From contig NZ_CP109055.1 in NCBI RefSeq assembly GCF_035975855.1, forward strand, positions 3,224,001-3,288,000: a DNA stretch of 64,000 nt, given 5' to 3'. This document shows, piece after piece, positions 57,410 to 64,000 of this stretch. Every line of letters begins with the position of its first letter. Position 1 is the first letter of the stretch. A model generated the notes under the pieces. The model searched no databases. It worked only from the letters and a program-made list of their open reading frames with translations, and was not told the origin of the DNA. The position numbers and the translations under genes were made by a program. The DNA is from Streptomyces sp. NBC_01304. GTDB taxonomy: Bacteria > Actinomycetota > Actinomycetes > Streptomycetales > Streptomycetaceae.

Positions 57410-58177
57410 ATGCACGACCCCACCCCCGACACCAGTCTCGGCTCGTTCGCTGCGGTCCTCGCCGGCGAACTACCAGGCGCCTGGACCAGCACGTACCACC
57501 CGGACCGTGGTGGCAACAACGACCACGGCGCGCTCACCGACCGCGTGTGGGACATGAACGACGTCGCCGACGCCTTGGCCAAGCACACCGTGGACCAGTG
57601 CGCCGTCATTACCCGTGAGGACGGAACCCGCCTGTTCGTCGCCGACCCGATCGGGCACGGCGAGGGATATCTGATCGCCGCCATGGCCCCCGACGACGCA
57701 CCGGACGAGGCATTCCGCGCCGTCCGCGAGCCCGACGGAATCGCGGTCGACGCCGACCCGTTCAGCGCCGCCGAGGACGTCACCCACGACCTGCTGCCGC
57801 GGTACGACAAGGCCCTCGCCCAGGTCCGCAGCAACGCCGCCCGGCTCGCGGCACCGCAGGCGGCCGAGCCGGAACGCGTCGTGATGACCTGGTCCGGCGA
57901 GGCCATCGTCGTCGACAAGCCCGACCGTGCCGACGTCACCAAGGCCCTGACCGAGAACGGCTTCGTCTTCGCGCCCGACCGGAACGTCTTCGTGCTGTCC
58001 GGGGACGACACCGCCCACCAGGCCGCCTCCGTACGAGCCACCGGAGACCGTCTGTCCGAGCTGGGCATCGACACCGTGCTGCGCCATCCGCCAACCCGGC
58101 CCGCCCTGGGCACCGCCCCCACCGCGCCGCCGAGCCCGTCCGTCACCACATCCGCGCCGTCCACGCGACGGCGATAG
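57410..58177 (+). CDS. hypothetical array protein
   Basis: A 255-residue protein starting at ATG 57410, right after GAGGAGCCC. It has an N-terminal domain (FAAVLAGELPGAWTSTYHPD, CAVITREDGTRLFVADPIGH, GEGYLIAAMAPDD) and a second domain (VVDKPDRADVTKALTENGFV, FVLSGDDTAHQAASVRATGD). The order 'GELPGxW ... EDGTxLFV' resembles the array proteins B1 and B2 (GDIAxxL, GGTELLLVERP), suggesting distant kinship. Function unknown. Confidence 0.7.
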   Translation: MHDPTPDTSLGSFAAVLAGELPGAWTSTYHPDRGGNNDHGALTDRVWDMNDVADALAKHTVDQCAVITREDGTRLFVADPIGHGEGYLIAAMAPDDAPDEAFRAVREPDGIAVDADPFSAAEDVTHDLLPRYDKALAQVRSNAARLAAPQAAEPERVVMTWSGEAIVVDKPDRADVTKALTENGFVFAPDRNVFVLSGDDTAHQAASVRATGDRLSELGIDTVLRHPPTRPALGTAPTAPPSPSVTTSAPSTRRR

Positions 58178-58204
58178 CCCCGACCCGCACAGGAGCAACC
58201 GCAC

Positions 58205-58609
58205 GTGGGAAACCGTGCCGACGACGAAGGCACCGACGTCACCATCTACCGCAAGCCCCTCACCGATACCGTGCACGCCGACACCCCAACCGGCGCACCT
58301 GAGCAGCTGCTTGCCCTCCTCGACAGCCTCGGCTTCGAGCGCCGGACCCTGCCCACTCCCGGGCCCATCTACGTCTGGCACGAAGCACCCGCCGACCTCG
58401 ACGAGAACACAAAGAAGCAGCTCGCCACCCAGGCGGTGCCCTGGCTACACAAGGCCGGATACGTGGTCCAGATCGATGATGCCGTCTGGGACGCCGCCGC
58501 CTACACCAACGCCGCATCGGCCATGCGCAACCAAAGCGCCCCGGCCCCGTCGCCCGTCGTGGCCGCAGTGCCCACCACGGACCGTCCCACAGGGGCACGC
58601 GGCCGATGA
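58205..58609 (+). CDS. array protein C2
   Basis: A 134-residue protein starting at GTG 58205 (AGGAG upstream). The domain reads HADTPTGAPEQLLALLDSLG, IYVWHEAPADLDENTKKQLA and GYVVQIDDAVWDAAAY, clearly paralogous to the next gene, which overlaps by four bases (ATGA). Cytoplasmic. Function unknown. Confidence 0.75.
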   Translation: MGNRADDEGTDVTIYRKPLTDTVHADTPTGAPEQLLALLDSLGFERRTLPTPGPIYVWHEAPADLDENTKKQLATQAVPWLHKAGYVVQIDDAVWDAAAYTNAASAMRNQSAPAPSPVVAAVPTTDRPTGARGR

Positions 58610-58959
58610 GCCTCGCCGATGAATACGACGTCGACGTCACCTTCTACCACCGCGACGGAACGATCTACGTCGACACCCGTACCGGCGCCTCTGAGCCTCT
58701 CCTGGCCCTGCTCGACAACCTCGGTCTCGACCGGCACAGCGCCTTGGACGACGTCTGGCATCAAGTCCCCGACGGGATGGACGAGATCGCCATGAAGTCC
58801 ATGGCCGACCGGGCCGCGCCCCTGCTGGCCCGTGCCGGATACAAGGTCGACATCGACACGGGCCTGTTCGGCGGCACCGCCTACCGCGCCGCACAGGCAG
58901 CACATCGCCAGCCCCCGCCACCCGCACCACGCTCTGCGCGAGCGCACCGTACGCGCTAA
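58606..58959 (+). CDS. array protein C3
   Basis: A 117-residue paralogue of the previous gene: YVDTRTGASEPLLALLDNLG, DDVWHQVPDGMDEIAMKSMA and GYKVDIDTGLFGGTAY, then a Pro/Ala/Arg tail. The pair C2-C3 looks like a local duplication kept in one translational unit. Function unknown. Confidence 0.75.
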   Translation: MSLADEYDVDVTFYHRDGTIYVDTRTGASEPLLALLDNLGLDRHSALDDVWHQVPDGMDEIAMKSMADRAAPLLARAGYKVDIDTGLFGGTAYRAAQAAHRQPPPPAPRSARAHRTR

Positions 58960-58972
58960 CCGCCCACCCGTC

Positions 58973-58998
58973 GCCGGCCCCGGCCCACTGGGGCCGGC
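58973..58998 (+). terminator. intergenic hairpin, possible attenuator
   Basis: A perfect 9-bp stem GCCGGCCCC / GGGGCCGGC with an 8-nt loop in the 62-bp gap after array protein C3. No T-tract. It may reduce transcription into the downstream DUF317 genes. Confidence 0.35.
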
Positions 58999-59021
58999 CC
59001 CACCCTCCCCAGGAGCCCGCC

Positions 59022-59246
59022 GTCACTCACGAACCCGACCGCACGCCACCGCCCATCACCGCCAGCCGCAAACCCCGCCTGGTCACCGCCCTGTTCCGCC
59101 GTTACCTGCGCGCCGTCACCCTCGGCAGCCAGGAGCGCACCATCCCGCTGGCGGGCGGACGCCCCGAGGCCACCCTCGACGAGGCCCGCCGCCGCGACGC
59201 GCTCGTCCTCATCGACAGCTACCGCATCCGCCAGCACCACAACTAA
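59022..59246 (+). CDS. small basic protein, apparent GTC start
   Basis: A 74-codon frame with strong Streptomyces codon bias, ending at TAA 59244-59246. It contains RKPRLVTALFRRYLRAVTLG and ATLDEARRRDALVLIDSYRI. No ATG, GTG or TTG occurs in it. AGGAG stands six bases before a GTC at 59022, which has the usual start position; CTG codons further in are the alternative. Basic and helical; function unknown. Confidence 0.5.
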   Translation, partial: VTHEPDRTPPPITASRKPRLVTALFRRYLRAVTLGSQERTIPLAGGRPEATLDEARRRDALVLIDSYRIRQHHN

Positions 59247-59274
59247 CCCTCAGCAACACCCTGTTCAGGAGCCC

Positions 59275-59664
59275 ATGACCGACTCGAACCTCCCCTCCGT
59301 ACAGCTCGCTGACGCCATCACCGCCCAGATCGGCCAGCTCCGCCGCCACCTCGCCCTGGCGCCGCCGCACGAGCAGGCCCAGATCCTTGCCACCGTCCTG
59401 GACTACGACACCGGACTTCTCGGCGAGGTCACCGAACTCGTCTCCACCGGCTCGCGTTTCGCGAAGGTCCACTCCGAGCGCGGTGTTCTGCCGCCCGAGG
59501 TCTGGCTGGCGCTGGGCCGCGCCGCGAACGAACTCGACAGTGTGGGCGCCAACCTCAACGAGCACACCGGCAGCATCAAGAAGGTCACCGCGCCCGCCAT
59601 CGCATCCAGCAGGCCGACCGCTGCGCCGGTCGCCTCGGCGATGGTCCTCAGGCGGCGCCGGTGA
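59275..59664 (+). CDS. small hypothetical protein before DUF317 gene
   Basis: A 129-residue protein starting at ATG 59275 directly after AGGAGCCC. Helical: VQLADAITAQIGQLRRHLAL, AQILATVLDYDTGLLGEVTE and EVWLALGRAANELDSVGANL. It overlaps the DUF317 gene by four bases (GTGA). The gene at 61338 has the same place before another DUF317 gene and a similar pattern (LLDEDTGVPILLGDVLRSAA), so the two are probably paralogous DUF317 partners. Confidence 0.72.
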   Translation: MTDSNLPSVQLADAITAQIGQLRRHLALAPPHEQAQILATVLDYDTGLLGEVTELVSTGSRFAKVHSERGVLPPEVWLALGRAANELDSVGANLNEHTGSIKKVTAPAIASSRPTAAPVASAMVLRRRR

Positions 59665-60467
59665 AGAAGAACAAGCAGTGGTCCGGCTGGGGCCCAACTG
59701 GTCAACAGGCGCAGCAGCATTACCTCGTTGAGCCGCGCCACCTCGCCGGCGGCGGAGACCTGCGCCACGTCACCGAGTACCTGCGCGCCTCGGGCTGGCG
59801 GGACAAGTCCAAGTCCGGCGGCCCTGTCGTGTTCGACAGCCCCGACAAGTCCATGCGCATCGGATACGACCCGTACACCCAGCCCGGCGGCTGGACCATC
59901 AGCGGAAAGCAGACCGCGACCCAAGAGGCATGGCACGCCACCCTAGGCCGGCAGGTCCCCGTCGAGATCGTGGCCGGGTTCACCGACGCACTGACCCGGC
60001 CGCGCTCGGCACACGCCCCCAACGTGTGGGCGCCGCTTGAGGCCCAGGGCTGGGAGACCGAACGCGGACAGCACTTCACCGCCCGCAGCCCGGACGGCGA
60101 CGCCGTCCTCCGCTTCCACCAGACCGCCCCCGGACAGGCGCACTGGTGGGCCGGCGCCCGCAATGAACACGGCCGGGTGTGGGAGGCGATGTTCACGCCG
60201 ACCACGCCGATGCACCTCGTGCAGGCGTTCAGCACCGCGCTCGCCGATCCGCAGCCGGCAATGCGGCCCCTCGGGCACATCCCGCCCTCCCAGAGAATCC
60301 GCACCACCTCCGTGTCCGTACTGCCCTCGCAGCTCAGCGCATGGCAGCAAGCCCGGATCACCGCGGCCCGCGCCGCCACCTGGGCCAGCAACACCTTCGC
60401 CACCAACAAGGCGCGCACTCAAGCCCCCGGAGCACGCCCGTACGCCAAGGCCGGGCGGATGCGGTGA
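59661..60467 (+). CDS. DUF317 (SPDY) family protein
   Basis: A 268-residue protein with two DUF317 units. Unit 1: VEPRHLAGGGDLRHVTEYL, FDSPDKSMRIGYDPYTQPGG and VPVEIVAGFTDAL. Unit 2: WAPLEAQGWETERGQHFTA, SPDGDAVLRFHQTAPGQ and TPMHLVQAFSTAL. GTG start coupled to the previous gene, stop coupled to the next DUF317 gene (GTGA). Function unknown. Confidence 0.85.
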   Translation: MKKNKQWSGWGPTGQQAQQHYLVEPRHLAGGGDLRHVTEYLRASGWRDKSKSGGPVVFDSPDKSMRIGYDPYTQPGGWTISGKQTATQEAWHATLGRQVPVEIVAGFTDALTRPRSAHAPNVWAPLEAQGWETERGQHFTARSPDGDAVLRFHQTAPGQAHWWAGARNEHGRVWEAMFTPTTPMHLVQAFSTALADPQPAMRPLGHIPPSQRIRTTSVSVLPSQLSAWQQARITAARAATWASNTFATNKARTQAPGARPYAKAGRMR

Positions 60468-61297
60468 GCCACGAACGCTTCTACTCCCGCGTCAACGGGC
60501 CCACCCTGCATCGCGTCAACGCCGTCCGCTGGCTGAACGAGGTCTCACCGCGGCACCTGGCCGGCGGCGGCGACCCCCGGCACGTAACCGAGCATCTGCT
60601 CGCGTCGGGGTGGAGCAATCACTCGGTCGTCGGCTTTCCCCACGTCCTGCTGGAAAGCCCCGACCACCACCTGCACCTCACGCTCGAGCCCGAACCCGAC
60701 GAGCGGAGCACCTGGTGGCGCATCCACCCGGCCGAAGACCCGGCATGGGTAGCCCAGTTCGGCGGCAACACCCCGGTGGAGGTCATCGCAGGCTTCACCG
60801 ATGCCCTGACCAGCACCACTCCACAGCAGCCGCCGACAGACCTGTGGCGCCTCGCGGCCGGCCGGGGCTGGGCGACGCGGCGGGCCGGTCGCGAGCGAGC
60901 CGCCCTGTCGCCTGATGAGACCGCCGTGCTGGCCCGCGTCTCCTCGCTGTCAGAGACACCCCGGTGGCGTTGGGACGTCGAGGTCTCCATACCCGTCTCC
61001 GACACACGGCGCCGGTGGGTCTGGGGCGCTTCCATCGAGGAGGCCGCTCCGGCCGCCGCGCTCGCGGGATTCGTCGACGCACTCACCGATCCCGCGCCGC
61101 TGCTCCGCGCCGAGGGTCAGACGACGGGCCACACCTTCGGCTTCCTCAACTCCCTCCGCAGCACTGTCACACCAGAACAACACCGTCTGCTCCACCTGCA
61201 ACGGCTCCAAGCCACCGAACACCTCGGCCCACCCGAGCAGTCCCCGGCGACACCGCCACCTCCCCAAGGTCCACCTCGCCACAGGAAGCACCGCTGA
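60464..61297 (+). CDS. DUF317 (SPDY) family protein
   Basis: A 277-residue protein: VSPRHLAGGGDPRHVTEHLL, LESPDHHLHLTLEPEPDERS, WWRIHP and NTPVEVIAGFTDALTS in the first unit; LWRLAAGRGWATRRAGRERA and ALAGFVDALTDPAPLLRA in the second. GTG start at 60464. It is the closest relative of the genes at 59661 and 61679, so the three form a recent expansion. Confidence 0.87.
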   Translation: MSHERFYSRVNGPTLHRVNAVRWLNEVSPRHLAGGGDPRHVTEHLLASGWSNHSVVGFPHVLLESPDHHLHLTLEPEPDERSTWWRIHPAEDPAWVAQFGGNTPVEVIAGFTDALTSTTPQQPPTDLWRLAAGRGWATRRAGRERAALSPDETAVLARVSSLSETPRWRWDVEVSIPVSDTRRRWVWGASIEEAAPAAALAGFVDALTDPAPLLRAEGQTTGHTFGFLNSLRSTVTPEQHRLLHLQRLQATEHLGPPEQSPATPPPPQGPPRHRKHR

Positions 61298-61337
61298 TCA
61301 CGCGTTCCCTCGCCTTCCCCTCCACACAAGGACGTTG

Positions 61338-61682
61338 ATGCCCAACCCCACCGTTCCCAGCGCCGACCAGGTCGCGCAGACGACGGCCACCCTGGCCCAG
61401 ATAAGGGACTACCTGCGCACCGATCCGCCCGCATCCGAGGCGCTTCCCCTGCTCGCTGGCCTCCTCGACGAAGACACCGGCGTCCCCATCCTCCTCGGCG
61501 ACGTCCTGCGCAGCGCCGCACGCCTCGTCTCCCAGCAGGCCGGTGCCCAGACCGACGAGATCCGCCTGATCATCACCGGACTCCGGGAAGCTGCCCAGGA
61601 GGCCACCGACTGGCACATCCTGCACTGGGACATACAGCGCTTGAACGGCCTCACGTTCGCGCCCGCTGCGCCGGCGTCGTGA
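61338..61682 (+). CDS. small hypothetical partner of DUF317 gene
   Basis: A 114-residue helical protein starting at ATG 61338: QVAQTTATLAQIRDYLRTDP, EALPLLAGLLDEDTGVPILL and IITGLREAAQEATDWHILHW. It overlaps the next DUF317 gene (GTGA), as the 59275 gene does with its own. Function unknown. Confidence 0.72.
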   Translation: MPNPTVPSADQVAQTTATLAQIRDYLRTDPPASEALPLLAGLLDEDTGVPILLGDVLRSAARLVSQQAGAQTDEIRLIITGLREAAQEATDWHILHWDIQRLNGLTFAPAAPAS

Positions 61683-62497
61683 CACGCCCCTACACCGCCA
61701 GCAAGGCCGACGACCCCTGGTCGCGGATCTGGTTCGACACCACGCCCCGCCACCTCGCCGGTCCCGGTGACCCGCGCCACGTCACCCAGGCACTGCGGGC
61801 CGGCGGGTGGGAGAACTACGGCGACCCCGACTTCCCCCACGTCGTCCTGGCCAGCCCTGACTACCGGCACACGCTCGTCCTGGAGCCCACTGCGGACACG
61901 TACGGCTCCTGGTGGCGGGTCTCGTCGGAGCGCTGGTACGCGTCCTTCGGCGGCAACACGCCCGCCGAGATCATCGCCGGATTCACCGACCCGCTCCTGC
62001 AGACCACACCCAAGGTCGAGCCGGACATCTGGCCGACGCTGCAGGCAGCGGGCTGGACCTACGAGCGCGACGAACGAGGCAACGAGCGTGCACGCCATCC
62101 GGACGGCATCACGACCATGGAGCGGTCGGCAACGCTGACCAGCGACTACTTCAGCTGGAAGGCCGAAGTAGCGCTGCCCACCGGCCTCGGCGGCCACAAC
62201 CGGCTGTGGCACGCGTACTTCGACGACCGCACCCCACGCCACCTGCTCGCCGGCTTCGCCACCGCCCTCGTCGACCCCGCGCCCGTCTCCCGTGGCCACT
62301 ACGACGTCCCGCACTCCCACCTGGTCACGCAGCTGGAACGCGGCGCCCAGGGCGAACAGCTCGCCGCCGCCCACGAAGCACGGCTGAAGGCCAGCAGGTC
62401 CACCGCCCGCAAGGCCCACCGCAGCGCCGCGCCCACGGCCCGGCCTCCGTCAGCGCCCGCCATCGAGTCGATCACGCCTGCCGCTCGGGGCCGCTGA
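61679..62497 (+). CDS. DUF317 (SPDY) family protein
   Basis: A 272-residue protein containing the literal SPDY motif that gave the domain its name (VVLASPDYRHTLVLEP). Other landmarks are TTPRHLAGPGDPRHVTQAL, NTPAEIIAGFTDPLLQ, IWPTLQAAGWTYERDERGN and TPRHLLAGFATALVDPAPV. GTG start coupled to the upstream small gene. Function unknown. Confidence 0.88.
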   Translation: MTRPYTASKADDPWSRIWFDTTPRHLAGPGDPRHVTQALRAGGWENYGDPDFPHVVLASPDYRHTLVLEPTADTYGSWWRVSSERWYASFGGNTPAEIIAGFTDPLLQTTPKVEPDIWPTLQAAGWTYERDERGNERARHPDGITTMERSATLTSDYFSWKAEVALPTGLGGHNRLWHAYFDDRTPRHLLAGFATALVDPAPVSRGHYDVPHSHLVTQLERGAQGEQLAAAHEARLKASRSTARKAHRSAAPTARPPSAPAIESITPAARGR

Positions 62498-62566
62498 CCC
62501 GTGTGGGGCGGTCCCGGCCGCTCCATACACCGCCGCCCATCACAACTGCCCGCCCAAAGGCCCTCT

Positions 62567-63166
62567 TTGACCATCTCACTCGAACCCACGAGCCCGGCGC
62601 GCCGCCTCTATCTCAACCGGCTCGCGATCTACCTGCGGCACAGCCGGCAGATCCTCGCCGCCTGGGACCACTACTCCGACCAGCACTCCGACCCCAAGAC
62701 GTTCCAGCCCTACGACGAGGACGCGTACGGCCTGCGTCAGCAGCAACGCGACGCCGACACCATTGCCGCCTTCGGCCGGGTGTACCACCACGCCGACGAA
62801 CTGGTACACGTCGCCAAACAGCAGCTCGCTCTGCTGTCGCCCTCCGACCGGACCCGGCACTACGCCTGGCAGGTACGGGAACTGCACGAGGCCACCCAGG
62901 GCCTGTATGCCGTCCATGACGACTGGCGCGCTGTACGCGCCGCCCTACTCGAAAGCGCCTGGCCCGGCACGAAGGCGTACGACGAACCCCTCGCCGAGAG
63001 CCATGCGGAAGCCTGGTCCTACCTCGACCAGTGGGCGATCCACGGCCAGGCGCTCTTCGCCATCAACGCGCTGGCGCAGAAGCAGTCGACGGCATCCGCA
63101 CTGACTCTGTCGACGACGGCGCCCGTGCCCAAGGGCGCCGACGCATCGTCCGCGGTCCGGCGGTGA
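62567..63166 (+). CDS. hypothetical helical protein before DUF317 gene
   Basis: A 199-residue protein starting at TTG 62567 (AAAGG upstream). Long helices: RLYLNRLAIYLRHSRQILAA, RQQQRDADTIAAFGRVYHHA, LVHVAKQQLALLSPSDRTRH and HAEAWSYLDQWAIHGQALFA. The stop overlaps the GTG of the next DUF317 gene. No known domain was recognised. Confidence 0.72.
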   Translation: MTISLEPTSPARRLYLNRLAIYLRHSRQILAAWDHYSDQHSDPKTFQPYDEDAYGLRQQQRDADTIAAFGRVYHHADELVHVAKQQLALLSPSDRTRHYAWQVRELHEATQGLYAVHDDWRAVRAALLESAWPGTKAYDEPLAESHAEAWSYLDQWAIHGQALFAINALAQKQSTASALTLSTTAPVPKGADASSAVRR

Positions 63167-63933
63167 CCGGCATGAGCGACACCGTCGAGCTGACCCTCGT
63201 CTCCCCGGTCTATCTCGCCGGCCGCGGCGATCCGGGCTGGGTTACCGTCCCTCTCCACCGGGCCAGCGGCTGGAGCTACGGCCACGATCCGCTGATGCCC
63301 CGTGTGCTGCTCACCAGCCCCAACCAGCAGGCGATGCTACGGATCGACCCGGACCCGGACGAGCCGTGGTGGACCATCAGCCACGCCCGTACCGACGACC
63401 AGCCGGCATGGCAGGCCACCTTCGACGCCCACACGCCGGTCGAGATCATCGCTGCCTTCACCGACGCCCTCACCAACCCCCGTGCCCTGCGCGCTGCCAC
63501 GCCGCCCACCGCTCCTCTGCGGCAGGCAGGTTGGCGCGACGATGCCCGCCAGAGCGGCCTCGTGTCGCCTGACGGCGTGGTCCGTGTCGAGTACGTCAGC
63601 GAACACGGCCTCGACCACTGGTTCATCACGGTCACCGACGGCCGCACCCCCGACGACGAGCTGTGGGAGGCGTGCCTGGATGGCACCACCCCGCCCCATC
63701 TGGTCGCCGCCTTGACCCGTGCGCTCACCGACGCCACCCCCGTCATCCGCGACCCGAAACGCATGCCCGGTCTCGGCGTGCGCCACCGGCACGACGTCAG
63801 GCAGCCCGTGCCCGTGGAGACGGTCGCCTTCGCGCTGGAGAACCGCGTCAAGCATCTGACCGGCCGCCATCCGCAGCCGAGTACGCCGCCCGCGCAGCTT
63901 CCGTCCGCGTCATCTCCTGGCCGCACGCCCTGA
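63163..63933 (+). CDS. DUF317 family protein
   Basis: A 256-residue protein: VSPVYLAGRGDPGWVTVPL, LLTSPNQQAMLRIDPDPDEP, WWTISHA and HTPVEIIAAFTDALTNPRAL, then SPDGVVRVEYVSEHGLDHW and TPPHLVAALTRALTDATPV. It has the two-unit plan of the other DUF317 proteins, with SPNQ in place of SPDY in the first unit. GTG 63163 is coupled to the upstream stop; ATG 63172 is an alternative. Confidence 0.84.
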   Translation: MTGMSDTVELTLVSPVYLAGRGDPGWVTVPLHRASGWSYGHDPLMPRVLLTSPNQQAMLRIDPDPDEPWWTISHARTDDQPAWQATFDAHTPVEIIAAFTDALTNPRALRAATPPTAPLRQAGWRDDARQSGLVSPDGVVRVEYVSEHGLDHWFITVTDGRTPDDELWEACLDGTTPPHLVAALTRALTDATPVIRDPKRMPGLGVRHRHDVRQPVPVETVAFALENRVKHLTGRHPQPSTPPAQLPSASSPGRTP

Positions 63934-63996
63934 CTCGTACGGAAGCCGCCTGCCACTGAGCGCACACCACCCTCACCCTCCCCAGGAACCGCCCTC

Positions 63997-64000
63997 TTGC
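63997..64000 (+). CDS. start of a gene that continues past the window
   Basis: CAGGAA at 63983-63988 is followed, after CCGCCCTC, by TTG at 63997-63999, the same spacing used by other array genes. Only the start codon is visible. Confidence 0.4.

Noticed and set aside
1..64000. CRISPR arrays, tRNA, rRNA, plasmid replication or telomere genes
   Set aside because: No regularly spaced repeats, cloverleaf genes, Rep, Tap/Tpg or ParA/ParB-type proteins could be found by reading the sequence.

Overview
The window is high-GC actinobacterial DNA, almost certainly from Streptomyces. It looks like a conjugative or mobilizable accessory element: a large plasmid or an integrative conjugative element. 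The basis is GC-rich third codon positions; many GTG and TTG starts; families typical of Streptomyces plasmids and islands (DUF317/SPDY, DUF6233, DUF6238, DUF4913, SCO6880); an RppA-type type III polyketide synthase; and a surface protein with a LAxTG sorting motif. No rRNA, tRNA, CRISPR array, replication gene or telomere gene was seen.

Layout. (1) 1-4041, plus strand: a mobilization block with a MobC-like accessory protein and a MobA/VirD2-like relaxase, then small genes and a lipoprotein gene. A perfect 17-bp inverted repeat (678-714) lies inside the mobC-like frame and is a candidate oriT. (2) About 4032-12742, minus strand: an inserted element of about 8.7 kb that splits the lipoprotein gene; its C-terminal part resumes at 12743. 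The insert carries a tyrosine recombinase, an XRE regulator and a zinc-ribbon recombinase-like protein, with a type III PKS operon as cargo (THN synthase, aldo/keto reductase, SnoaL/NTF2-like protein, methyltransferase, unknown). (3) 13-19 kb: DUF317 proteins, an endonuclease VII-like protein, a 630-bp inverted-repeat element carrying a MmcQ/YjbR gene that interrupts a helix-turn-helix gene, a DUF6233 protein and an LAHTG-anchored surface protein. (4) 18.7-30.5 kb, minus strand: tightly overlapping operons holding an ATP-grasp enzyme, an MFS exporter, two winged-helix regulators, small helical paralogues, a GNAT, a RelE-like protein, a DUF4913 protein and an orphan DNA methyltransferase. (5) 31-39 kb, plus strand: a type IV secretion-like transfer cluster (transglycosylase-NlpC/P60 hydrolase, small DUF6112-like membrane protein, VirB8-like, VirB6-like, SCO6880-type, DUF6238, VirB4-like ATPase). 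(6) 39-64 kb, plus strand: a long one-directional array of mostly unknown genes. It includes a DpdA/TGT-like protein, a GT2 glycosyltransferase, a second MFS transporter, a MoxR-VWA pair, a relaxase-like protein without its histidine triad, and repeated DUF317 genes.

Features that tie the regions together. A shared palindrome (arms AATCCCCGGTT / AACCGGGGATT, spacer TCGGT) lies upstream of at least three transcription units, at 25595, 29612 and 54468. Related half-sites lie between the methyltransferase and the transfer cluster (30617-30695), which suggests one regulator controls transfer and accessory genes. Several array genes appear to start at CTG, and a few at ATC, ATT or GTC, each placed after a good ribosome binding site. 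One of these (43064) has no ATG, GTG or TTG alternative for 121 codons.

Limits: family names come from reading motifs, without database searches. Starts were chosen from ribosome binding sites, overlaps and paralogue alignment. The exact ends of the 8.7-kb insert are not resolved.
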